Assembly: GCA_014729375.1 (NCBI GenBank)
Contig: WJKA01000033.1
Span: 1 to 5,651 of the forward strand
Reading direction: 5' to 3'
From: Chitinivibrionales bacterium
Lineage (GTDB): Bacteria; Fibrobacterota; Chitinivibrionia; Chitinivibrionales; WJKA01
Length of the DNA stretch: 5,651 nucleotides
Of this stretch, positions 1-5,651 are shown in pieces (the stretch's first letter is position 1; each line of letters begins with the position of its first letter). The position numbers and the translations under genes are program-made. The notes under the pieces are model-generated. The model ran no database searches. It had not been told where the DNA came from and saw only the letters and a program-made list of their open reading frames with translations.

Positions 1-1645
1 GAAAATACTTGAGCTTGCGGAAACGCCGTCGGCCCCGTTTTCAACAGTAAAACGAAGCCGGATTCTTATCGGAATTTTTATCGGTATTATTTTCGGTATC
101 GCGCTTGCATTCCTTTTCGAATTTCTCGACCAGACAATAAAAGAACCCCGCGATCTGGAAAAAGCCCTTGAGCTTCCACTTCTCGGTATCGTACCTCAGC
201 TTGAAGAAGATAAGCCGGTGATCGATCCCGCCGGCGGTAAAAGTAAAACAAAACTCGAACCGTTCAGAGTACTCAGAACAAATCTCAAGCATATCGCCGG
301 ACAGCATAATATCAAATCGCTTATTATCTGCAGCCCGGTTAAAGGCGAAGGCAAGACCACGCTTGCGGTCAATCTCGCCATTACCTTTGCCATGGACGGC
401 AAACGGATCATTCTTGTTGACGGCGACTTGCGGCGGCCCCAGATCCACAATATTCTCGAAGTCCCCAAAAAAACCGGCTTCTCCGATTATATCATGGAAC
501 TCGCAGGTATCGATGAGATTATTAAACCGACCCGGTATGAAAATCTGTCAATTATCACTGCCGGCGAACGGCCAAACAATCCCACCGAACTCCTCGGTAC
601 CGTCCGGTTCGATACTATGCTACAGGAACTCTGCCGGAAAGCCGACCTCGTCATATTCGACTCCCCGGCACTCCTTCCGGTCAGCGATTCACTCAATATG
701 GCGCCGAAAATGGATGGCTGTGTGCTTATCGGCAGAAACTTGTGGACTCCAATGAAAGCTGCAAAACAGGCAAAAATGCAGCTCAAGCAAATCGGATCAA
801 AAATCTATGGCGTTATTCTCAATGGTATCTCGCATTCCCGGGGCTATTATCCCTACTACTACGGCTACTATCGCTACTACGCGTATAAATATACCTACGA
901 CTATGATGAAGAACCCAGAAATAAAAGATCGATGCGGGAAATCGGCCTGAAAATAGAGTCAAAAGTAAAAGAGCGCGCACTTTCCCTAAAAAATGCAATA
1001 CCCCGCTATTTTGCTTATTCCGCAAAATTGTTCGCATATCTGGCAAAACGGCGCACCTTCTGGGCCCTGACTGTTATTCTTGCCGGGCTTGTAATATTTG
1101 GCGCCTGGCTCAGGTCACGAAATGATCTTTTCCCTGCGACACAATCAATAGAATATCTCGGGCCCTCAGACGAATTATCTGAAAATGAACGGATTAATCC
1201 CGAAACCAGTAAAAAAGAAGGTCGGCCCCTTGAGGCTTTATCCCGACAACGGTATAATAAAAGCAGCGCGGATTCTCTGGCCGGGGCTGGTGATTCTGAA
1301 ACACCGTTTGATACGCGGTTTGCAGAATGGTACCAGGCGTTCAGTGAAGGAACCGTTGGTCAAATCGAGGGCTTTTATGATTCAGAACATTTCAGGCATC
1401 CCAAAGGCGATTTCAGCTACTGGCAATCCCGGGTGATGAAACGGTTTCGTGCCCGGAATAGCGGCGCTGAAAGCAAGCTGGATACCATGTGGAACGAGCC
1501 AATGGATCAAAATCACCGAAAAGCATTGAGTACCATGACTTTTTTTCGCGATAGTGATACTGCGCATATTCAATTTATCCAGATATGGAGTAATCAAACG
1601 GGCCCCTGGAAAATAGTCCGTCAAAAGCATATGGAACTGCCATGA
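1..1645 (+). CDS. Wzc-like polysaccharide co-polymerase / bacterial tyrosine kinase with extra C-terminal TM and NTF2-like domain (5' partial)
   Basis: The reading frame is open from base 2, so the gene starts before the window; 547 residues are visible. A GTG at 218 lies inside the conserved fold and is not the real start. In order, the visible part shows: a Pro-containing stretch ending the periplasmic domain (residues 6-16); TM2 (about 21-39); the usual post-TM segment with FLDQTIKEPRDLE; the EX2RX2R oligomer-interface motif EPFRVLR (86-92); Walker A GEGKTT (115-120); Walker A' ILVDGDLRRP (137-146); Walker B LVIFDSP (216-222); and 13 tyrosines within residues 282-301. Known for the family: inner-membrane autokinases of this type control polysaccharide polymerisation and export, with phosphorylation of the Tyr tail cycling the oligomer. 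Unusually, the protein does not end at the Tyr cluster. It continues with a basic linker, a third TM (about 352-370), a low-complexity linker and an NTF2-like domain (about 436-546). The stop overlaps the next start by ATGA, implying translational coupling. The kinase call is very secure; the C-terminal fold is assigned by pattern only. Confidence 0.95.
   Translation, partial: KILELAETPSAPFSTVKRSRILIGIFIGIIFGIALAFLFEFLDQTIKEPRDLEKALELPLLGIVPQLEEDKPVIDPAGGKSKTKLEPFRVLRTNLKHIAGQHNIKSLIICSPVKGEGKTTLAVNLAITFAMDGKRIILVDGDLRRPQIHNILEVPKKTGFSDYIMELAGIDEIIKPTRYENLSIITAGERPNNPTELLGTVRFDTMLQELCRKADLVIFDSPALLPVSDSLNMAPKMDGCVLIGRNLWTPMKAAKQAKMQLKQIGSKIYGVILNGISHSRGYYPYYYGYYRYYAYKYTYDYDEEPRNKRSMREIGLKIESKVKERALSLKNAIPRYFAYSAKLFAYLAKRRTFWALTVILAGLVIFGAWLRSRNDLFPATQSIEYLGPSDELSENERINPETSKKEGRPLEALSRQRYNKSSADSLAGAGDSETPFDTRFAEWYQAFSEGTVGQIEGFYDSEHFRHPKGDFSYWQSRVMKRFRARNSGAESKLDTMWNEPMDQNHRKALSTMTFFRDSDTAHIQFIQIWSNQTGPWKIVRQKHMELP
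845..904 (+). other. Internal tyrosine cluster of the BY-kinase (autophosphorylation region)
   Basis: Thirteen of 20 codons encode tyrosine (runs such as YYPYYYGYYRYY, then alternating Y), immediately followed by Asp/Glu residues. In BY-kinases the equivalent cluster is the autophosphorylation site and normally forms the free C-terminal tail. Here about 246 more residues follow it. Assignment as phosphoacceptor sites is by family analogy. Confidence 0.85.
1055..1642 (+). other. C-terminal extension of the kinase: third TM helix, linker and NTF2-like domain
   Basis: A hydrophobic segment of about 19 residues (1055-1111, core FWALTVILAGLVIFGAWL) follows a basic stretch ending AKRR, so the helix would run from cytoplasm to periplasm. 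A polar linker rich in Ser, Glu, Lys and Arg (about 1112-1306) leads to a compact domain (about 1307-1642). That domain has the spacing of NTF2/SnoaL-like folds, especially the kind appended to some L,D-transpeptidases (Cds6-like): FAEWYQAFSEG, then FYDSEHF, then a Trp/Arg helix, then beta strands ending GPWKIVRQK. The function of such domains is usually ligand or partner binding. The fold is inferred from the pattern and the location from topology. Confidence 0.6.
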
Positions 1646-3213
1646 AAAGGAGCAACCGTAAAAAAATAACCCGGATAATTTACGGTGTCCTGGCGTGTGC
1701 GATTGCAGGCCAGGCGGCATGGATTGCCGCAACGGTTTTCATGCCGCGACACGCCGCGATTTCCGACCCGGTTACCGTCACTGTACGCGGCGATATCGAT
1801 AATCCGGGCACCTACCGCGTTCCGCGGGGGATCAGCAAATTCGAAATCCTTCAAACAGCGGGTGTCAGGCCCACGTCAAACATTGCCCCGTTCAATCTCT
1901 CCGCGCAGGTCGATGAAGACGGGGCGATCGATGTCGAGCAGTCTGCAACACCCATCGGTGCAGTGCAGGAAAAAGCAGGCGTCCGCCTTGAATTTTACTT
2001 CGGAGAACTGAGCATTATTGCCGCCGACGGCCGCACGAGGCCTGCACAGGAAGGGCTTTCCATGAACCCGGGCGACAGAATTCTTACCGAAGCCCGGACA
2101 CAGGCCGAACTCTCGGTTAACACCTACTCCCGGATTGACCTCGATAACTTCGCCGAATTGACTGTAGAAAAAATCGGCGAAATTGAAGGCGAAAAAAATG
2201 TCGTCGAATTCTACCAGCGCTCCGGCGTCTGCTGGTATAAAATGGTCTATTCTAACCGGTCCGAAAATTTCAGAATACTGACCCCGTATGCCATGATTAC
2301 CGTTGCCGGCTCCGGCGCCGATTTTCTGATCGAAACCAAATATGACGAAGTCGTTGTGCATAATATCGACGGCCTCGTTTTAATCGAACGCCTGACAGGA
2401 GAAGAGTCCATAAACCTGATCTCAGGACAAACCGCAACAATATTTTCCGACGGACGCCCCTTTCAGGTACAATCCATCACCGCTGATATTGCACCCAGCG
2501 AAACATTTTCAGAACTCATTAAAGAAAAAACAAATTACATGCTCAGGCATATGCCCCTTAACCTGCTCTTCTGCGGTGTCCCCGATGTCTATTACTTCAT
2601 CAGCCTCCGGTTCGAACAGGGCGAAGCCCATGTTGTGCAGATACCCCCCACCACCTCGGTCGAACAATTTGTTCAGGGTATCCTCACCATCGATCAGGCT
2701 CACCTGCACGGCGGGCCCATTTTCGCCAGCACGCTTGTCGAGAGAATAATGGACACCCGAATACCAAAATATTGCGTCTTTGACAGGTCCTCAATAATTA
2801 AAACTGCATCTATCCTGGGAGATGTTATTATTAATATCGATCCTAAAGCAGCGGCAATGCTCCGGGTATCAAGCGGGCCCCAGCGTCTCTCTTCATCACA
2901 ATTGCTCCAATTCCTCCGCCCCCGGATTTCTGGCTGGCAGGACAGCTACAAGCGCCAGATGACTGTTTTCAAAGCTATCTTCGAAAGCTTCCAGTCACGG
3001 GGAATTGTCCTCAACGCACTTCTGGCAACACAGCTTGTTTCGGGTATTGAAACCAATTTCAGCTCCGATGATCTCATGCGGCAGTACTCCAAATTTACAG
3101 AAAGAAACAACTGGTCGTTTATCACCCACACGCTTCCTACCGAACCGAGACAGCGCGGCAAACGCGTTATTCATGAGCCGGTACTCGACAAGTGCAGGGA
3201 ACTGGTATACTAG
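1642..3213 (+). CDS. Membrane-anchored SLBB - FecR-like - degenerate LCP (LytR-CpsA-Psr)-like protein
   Basis: This 523-residue protein has a basic N-terminus (MKRSNRKK) and one TM helix (about 12-33), which predicts an uncleaved anchor with the rest in the periplasm. Residues about 43-100 look like an SLBB beta-grasp domain (VTVRGDIDNPGTYRVPRG, ILQTAGV, then DGAIDV), as in polysaccharide export proteins. Residues about 117-272 resemble a FecR domain (GDRILTEARTQAELSV, FRILTPYAMITVAGS, then VVVHNIDGLVLIERL and LISGQTATIF). Residues about 305-500 follow the LCP order: LNLLFCGV, DVYYFISL, VVQIPPTTSV, AHLHGG, YCVFD, LGDVIINID, LLQFLRPR, then YKRQMTVFKAI. LCP enzymes transfer lipid-linked polymers to the cell wall. 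Here the usual IPRDT is IPPTT and the first Asp segment is missing, whereas the RxR and RQ positions remain. The start is set by the ATGA overlap with the kinase gene and a GGA six bases upstream. A role in polysaccharide handling is inferred from domains and neighbours. The SLBB call is firm, FecR fairly firm and LCP good but divergent. Confidence 0.85.
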   Translation: MKRSNRKKITRIIYGVLACAIAGQAAWIAATVFMPRHAAISDPVTVTVRGDIDNPGTYRVPRGISKFEILQTAGVRPTSNIAPFNLSAQVDEDGAIDVEQSATPIGAVQEKAGVRLEFYFGELSIIAADGRTRPAQEGLSMNPGDRILTEARTQAELSVNTYSRIDLDNFAELTVEKIGEIEGEKNVVEFYQRSGVCWYKMVYSNRSENFRILTPYAMITVAGSGADFLIETKYDEVVVHNIDGLVLIERLTGEESINLISGQTATIFSDGRPFQVQSITADIAPSETFSELIKEKTNYMLRHMPLNLLFCGVPDVYYFISLRFEQGEAHVVQIPPTTSVEQFVQGILTIDQAHLHGGPIFASTLVERIMDTRIPKYCVFDRSSIIKTASILGDVIINIDPKAAAMLRVSSGPQRLSSSQLLQFLRPRISGWQDSYKRQMTVFKAIFESFQSRGIVLNALLATQLVSGIETNFSSDDLMRQYSKFTERNNWSFITHTLPTEPRQRGKRVIHEPVLDKCRELVY

Positions 3214-3233
3214 CCTTGATTATTCACAAATTA

Positions 3234-3326
3234 ACCGCAAAGCCGCGAAGTACGCAATGGGGAAGAGTAGAAATACGGATTACTTTAATCGCTGATTCTC
3301 CTTTGCGACCTTTGCGCCTTTGCGGT
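3234..3326. repeat. Imperfect inverted repeat with TTTGCG repeats (intergenic repeat / MITE-like)
   Basis: The left arm (3234-3262, beginning ACCGCAAAGCCGCGAAG) pairs with the right arm (3298-3326, ending CTTTGCGCCTTTGCGGT) at 23 of 29 positions around a 35-base loop. The right arm contains three CTTTGCG units spaced 8-9 bases apart. The hexamer ACAAAT lies just outside both arms (3226-3231 and 3328-3333) and could be a target-site duplication or chance. Intergenic repeats with this CGCAAAG/CTTTGCG character occur in many bacterial genomes; the link is from memory of that sequence style. The transcript could fold here, but there is no U-tract directly after it, so I do not call it a terminator. 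Confidence 0.7.
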
Positions 3327-3456
3327 GACAAATATTGAAAATTCATGAAAAAATCAGGCTGGATTAGAAAGGACAGCCGGGCTTTTTATTATTTTCCTGG
3401 TGGCAAATATCATAATTCCGGCCTGCTCCGAGGCATAGAAAACAAACGAGAACCAC

Positions 3457-3463
3457 AAAAGGA
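3457..3463 (+). promoter_or_regulatory. Ribosome binding site deciding the rmlD start
   Basis: The sequence AAAAGGA ends ten bases before the ATG at 3474. The alternative in-frame ATG at 3345 has no purine-rich Shine-Dalgarno sequence before it and would add 43 residues unlike the RmlD family. This supports 3474 as the start. Confidence 0.6.
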
Positions 3464-3473
3464 AATACGCTGC

Positions 3474-4376
3474 ATGAATTCTTTTCATTCCCGTTTCAAT
3501 CGGCTTCTTGTTGTCGGCTGCAACGGTCAGCTTGGACAGGACATGGTACTCTCTGCACAACGCGCGGCAGCTCATGTTACCGGCCTGGACATCCCGAATA
3601 TCGATATAACCGATTTGGAATCCACCGCCGAAGCTGTTGACAAAACGGCGCCCGGCCTGATAATCAATTGCGCCGCGTATGCTGCTGTTGACGCATGCGA
3701 GGTCCACCGTGACGAAGCATTTGCTGTCAATGACACCGGAACAAAAAACCTTGCCCGCTGTGCCCGGGACGCCGGTGTTCCACTGGTCCATATAAGTACC
3801 GATTATGTTTTTGACGGTACCCGAGACAGGCCCTATATCGAAACCGATCAACCCGGCCCGAAAACGGCCTATGGTGCATCCAAACTCGCCGGCGAGCGCG
3901 GCATTGAAGAAAGTATGGATTCGTATTTTATTTTCCGCATTGCATGGCTCTACGGAAACCGGGGAAAGAATTTCGTAAAAACCATTACAAAGCTTGCACA
4001 AAACCGCCGGAAGGAACAGACACCGCTCCGGGTTGTAAACGACCAGCGGGGCTCGCCGACCTATACAATGGAAGTCTGCCGTCAGATACTGACCGCTGTC
4101 CAAACCGGGAAATACGGCCTCTACCACTGCACAGCCGAGGGTTCCTGTACATGGTACGAGTTTGCCTGTCATGTTCTCCGGCAATACGGCATCAGCACGC
4201 CGGTAGAGCCCTGCACGACCGAAGAATTTCCCCGGCCCGCCCAGCGGCCGGCAAACAGCGTGCTTGAAAACGCCGGATTGAAAAAACTCGGCGTCCACCA
4301 CATGAAATCATGGAATGATGCTTTTTCAGAATTTCTTACGGAAGAACGTCAGATTCAGAAAGGACTGCAGCAATGA
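3474..4376 (+). CDS. rmlD: dTDP-4-dehydrorhamnose reductase
   Basis: RmlD catalyses the last step of dTDP-L-rhamnose synthesis, NAD(P)H-dependent reduction of dTDP-4-dehydro-L-rhamnose, in the cytoplasm. From the ATG at 3474 the protein is 300 residues, the usual family length. It shows the N-terminal Rossmann glycine motif GCNGQLG (15-21), NCAAYAAVDACE (65-76), STDYVFDG (108-115), the catalytic Tyr-Lys pair in YGASK (133-137), RIAWLYG (155-161), NDQRGSPTY (189-197) and the C-terminal substrate-side segment RPANSVLEN (258-266). All hallmark residues are intact, so it should be active. An upstream in-frame ATG at 3345 exists but is less likely. The stop overlaps the rmlB start by ATGA, so the two are coupled. 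The gene is preceded by a 260-bp gap with a repeat. It may have its own promoter or be read through from the kinase operon; no clear -35/-10 pair is visible. Confidence 0.96.
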   Translation: MNSFHSRFNRLLVVGCNGQLGQDMVLSAQRAAAHVTGLDIPNIDITDLESTAEAVDKTAPGLIINCAAYAAVDACEVHRDEAFAVNDTGTKNLARCARDAGVPLVHISTDYVFDGTRDRPYIETDQPGPKTAYGASKLAGERGIEESMDSYFIFRIAWLYGNRGKNFVKTITKLAQNRRKEQTPLRVVNDQRGSPTYTMEVCRQILTAVQTGKYGLYHCTAEGSCTWYEFACHVLRQYGISTPVEPCTTEEFPRPAQRPANSVLENAGLKKLGVHHMKSWNDAFSEFLTEERQIQKGLQQ

Positions 4377-5389
4377 ACAAGGTGCTTGTGACCGGTGGAG
4401 CAGGCTTTATCGGCTCCAATTTTATCCACCATATTCTTCAGGAAAACGACCAATGCTCTGTTGTTAACCTGGACCTCCTTACCTATGCAGGCAATCCCGA
4501 AAATCTCGCAACCGTCGCCGGAAACCCCCGCTACACCTTCTGTAAAGGAAACATCACCGACCGCACACTGATACAACAGCTCTTTGATGAGCATGATTTT
4601 GATGCGGTTGTCCACTTCGCCGCCGAATCCCATGTCGACAGAAGCATTACCGGTCCCGAAACGTTCGTGTTGACAAACATCCTCGGCACCCAGACGCTGC
4701 TTGATATCGCCAGGACCGCGTGGGAGGGATCAGCCGATCACCGGCGGTTTATCCACGTTTCTACCGATGAAGTTTACGGTTCACTGGGAAAAGAGGGGCT
4801 CTTTTCTGAAACAACACCCCTTTCTCCCAACAGCCCCTATTCTGCAAGCAAGGCCGGGTCGGACCTGATGGCACGGGCATATTTCGAAACCTACAGGCTC
4901 CCCGTTATCATAACCCGGTGCTCCAACAATTACGGCCCCTATCAATACCCGGAAAAACTTATTCCGGTCATGGTTATCAATGCGCTCAACAACCGGCCGC
5001 TTCCCGTGTACGGCGACGGCCTCTATGTCCGCGACTGGCTCTATGTGATCGACCATTGCAGCGCAATCCATGCAGTCCTTACCCGCGGCGCACCCGGTGA
5101 AGTATATAATATCGGTGGAAACAACGAGATGAAAAATATTGATATTGTCAAGCTTATCCTCAAGCAGATGGACAAACCGGAATCTTTGATTACCCATGTC
5201 ACCGACCGTCTCGGCCACGACCGGCGGTATGCTATCGATGCATCGAAAATCCGCGACCATATCGGATGGACACCGTCGGTCACCTTCGATCAGGGAATTG
5301 CCAGGACAATCCAATGGTATCTTGCAAATAAAAAATGGTGGCAAGACCTCCTGGAAAAAGATACAGTGCTGAAACGGTGGCACGGCTGA
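4373..5389 (+). CDS. rmlB: dTDP-glucose 4,6-dehydratase
   Basis: RmlB converts dTDP-glucose to dTDP-4-keto-6-deoxyglucose using tightly bound NAD+. This is the branch point to dTDP-L-rhamnose and other dTDP-6-deoxysugars. The 338-residue product has normal length and carries the NAD-binding GGAGFIG (8-14), LDLLTYAGNPENL (33-45), HFAAESHVDRSI (81-92), the catalytic triplet TDE (131-133) in STDEVYGSLG, the Tyr-Lys pair in YSASK (156-160), RCSNNYGPYQYPEKLIP (182-198) and the C-terminal GHDRRYAID (281-289). These distinguish it from UDP-glucose epimerases. An AGGA at 4361-4364 lies eight bases before the ATG, which overlaps the rmlD stop. The gene ends seven bases from the stop of a convergent GGDEF gene. 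rmlA and rmlC, needed with these for rhamnose, are not in the window. Confidence 0.97.
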   Translation: MNKVLVTGGAGFIGSNFIHHILQENDQCSVVNLDLLTYAGNPENLATVAGNPRYTFCKGNITDRTLIQQLFDEHDFDAVVHFAAESHVDRSITGPETFVLTNILGTQTLLDIARTAWEGSADHRRFIHVSTDEVYGSLGKEGLFSETTPLSPNSPYSASKAGSDLMARAYFETYRLPVIITRCSNNYGPYQYPEKLIPVMVINALNNRPLPVYGDGLYVRDWLYVIDHCSAIHAVLTRGAPGEVYNIGGNNEMKNIDIVKLILKQMDKPESLITHVTDRLGHDRRYAIDASKIRDHIGWTPSVTFDQGIARTIQWYLANKKWWQDLLEKDTVLKRWHG

Positions 5390-5402
5390 GGACCACTCAG
5401 CC
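5384..5402. terminator. Hairpin spanning both convergent stop codons (possible terminator)
   Basis: A perfect 7-bp inverted repeat (GGCTGAG, loop GACCA, CTCAGCC) covers the TGA of rmlB and the TGA of the opposing GGDEF gene. On the + strand a run of five T (5410-5414) follows, but seven bases after the stem, further than in a classic intrinsic terminator. On the - strand there is only TTT about six bases beyond the stem. It may help end transcription from both sides, weakly. Confidence 0.35.
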
Positions 5403-5651
5403 CATCGACTTTTTCCAGAGTGTCGACCGGTTCCGCCCCTGCTCTTTGGACATGTACAACGCCTTGTCTGCATGATTGACAAGGTCACTTTTTTTGTCCG
5501 CATGTGCCGGAAACACCGAACAACCGATACTCACCGTTACTCGCAGCTCCCGGTCGGCCGACCTGATAATATGATTCTGAATCGCCGTTCGTATCCGCTC
5601 GGCGGTAACCATAGCTCCCTTTTCATTGTTTTCCGGCAACACCACGGCAAA
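5397..5651 (-). CDS. GGDEF-domain protein (diguanylate cyclase), C-terminal fragment
   Basis: The frame is open to the window edge on the minus strand; the last 84 residues are visible. The first visible residues, FAVVLPE, are what normally follows the GG(D/E)E active-site loop, so the catalytic loop itself lies just outside. Next come AMVTAERIRTAI, VTVSIGCSVFP, then the closing hallmark ADKALYMSKEQGRNR, and the protein ends soon after, so GGDEF is its C-terminal domain. Known role: synthesis of cyclic di-GMP from two GTP. Whether the active-site and inhibitory-site residues are intact, and what sensor lies N-terminal, cannot be seen. It points the opposite way from the polysaccharide genes and is not in their operon. 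Regulation of the polysaccharide by c-di-GMP is a possible link but unproven. Confidence 0.93.
   Translation of the reverse strand, partial: FAVVLPENNEKGAMVTAERIRTAIQNHIIRSADRELRVTVSIGCSVFPAHADKKSDLVNHADKALYMSKEQGRNRSTLWKKSMG

Noticed and set aside
218..1645. Kinase gene starting at GTG 218 as a stand-alone cytoplasmic CpsD-type kinase
   Set aside because: The frame continues upstream to the window edge and encodes the TM2 and post-TM segment typical of fused Wzc-type proteins.
3234..3326. CRISPR-like or tandem-repeat array from the TTTGCG units
   Set aside because: The units are too short, there are only three close copies, and there are no spacers; the inverted-repeat explanation fits better.
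3349..3438. Frame reading a hydrophobic stretch (LFIIFLVANIII) then PAC, like a lipoprotein signal peptide
   Set aside because: No ATG, or TTG/GTG start before the hydrophobic part, is present in that frame; it stops three residues after the Cys and the lipobox is poor. It may be a decayed remnant but cannot be supported.
3345..3473. In-frame upstream ATG extending rmlD by 43 residues
   Set aside because: There is no Shine-Dalgarno sequence before it, it begins close to the repeat, and the extra residues do not fit the RmlD family, whose members begin near the glycine motif.
3214..3473. Possible sigma-70 promoter for rmlD (TTGAAA at 3335, CATAAT at 3411, TTTAAT at 3284)
   Set aside because: None of these hexamers has a good partner at 16-18 bp spacing, so no promoter is called.
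3354..4301. Long minus-strand open frame (315 codons) opposite rmlD
   Set aside because: It lies antisense to a complete rmlD with all family motifs, and its translation shows no recognisable domain; it is a by-product of codon composition.
4781..5503. Minus-strand open frame (240 codons) overlapping rmlB and the GGDEF fragment
   Set aside because: It conflicts with two confidently identified genes and has no recognisable motifs.

Overview
The window looks like part of an exopolysaccharide or capsule biosynthesis locus from a Gram-negative-type bacterium. The evidence is a Wzc-like inner-membrane tyrosine kinase, an SLBB/FecR envelope protein and dTDP-rhamnose genes, at a moderate G+C content. 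I cannot place it in a phylum from this sequence. The protein architectures (a kinase with an extra C-terminal membrane segment, and an SLBB-FecR-LCP fusion) do not match a textbook enterobacterial capsule operon, so a less-studied lineage is plausible.

Layout. Bases 1-1645 (+) are the 3' part of a gene for a polysaccharide co-polymerase/BY-kinase; its N-terminal TM1 and most of its periplasmic part lie before the window. It overlaps by ATGA the gene at 1642-3213 (+), a single-pass periplasmic protein with an SLBB domain, a FecR-like domain and a degenerate LCP (LytR-CpsA-Psr)-like domain. A 260-bp gap (3214-3473) follows. It holds an imperfect inverted repeat with TTTGCG repeats (3234-3326), flanked by a short direct repeat; I see no convincing promoter or intrinsic terminator in the gap. 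Then come rmlD (3474-4376, +) and rmlB (4373-5389, +), again overlapping by ATGA. On the opposite strand, 5397-5651 is the C-terminal end of a GGDEF (diguanylate cyclase) gene that begins outside the window. It converges on rmlB with only 7 bp between stop codons, and a 7-bp-stem hairpin spans both stops.

How the parts may work together (inference). RmlB and RmlD supply dTDP-L-rhamnose, or a related dTDP-6-deoxysugar, as building block. The BY-kinase controls chain length and export through phosphorylation of its tyrosine cluster. The SLBB-FecR-LCP protein acts on the periplasmic side, perhaps sensing, guiding or ligating the polymer. The most unusual feature is that the kinase carries, after its tyrosine cluster, a further membrane helix and a predicted periplasmic NTF2-like domain. 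That would place this domain in the same compartment as the translationally coupled SLBB-FecR-LCP protein. A neighbouring GGDEF protein is compatible with c-di-GMP control of the polysaccharide, but nothing in the sequence ties the two together.
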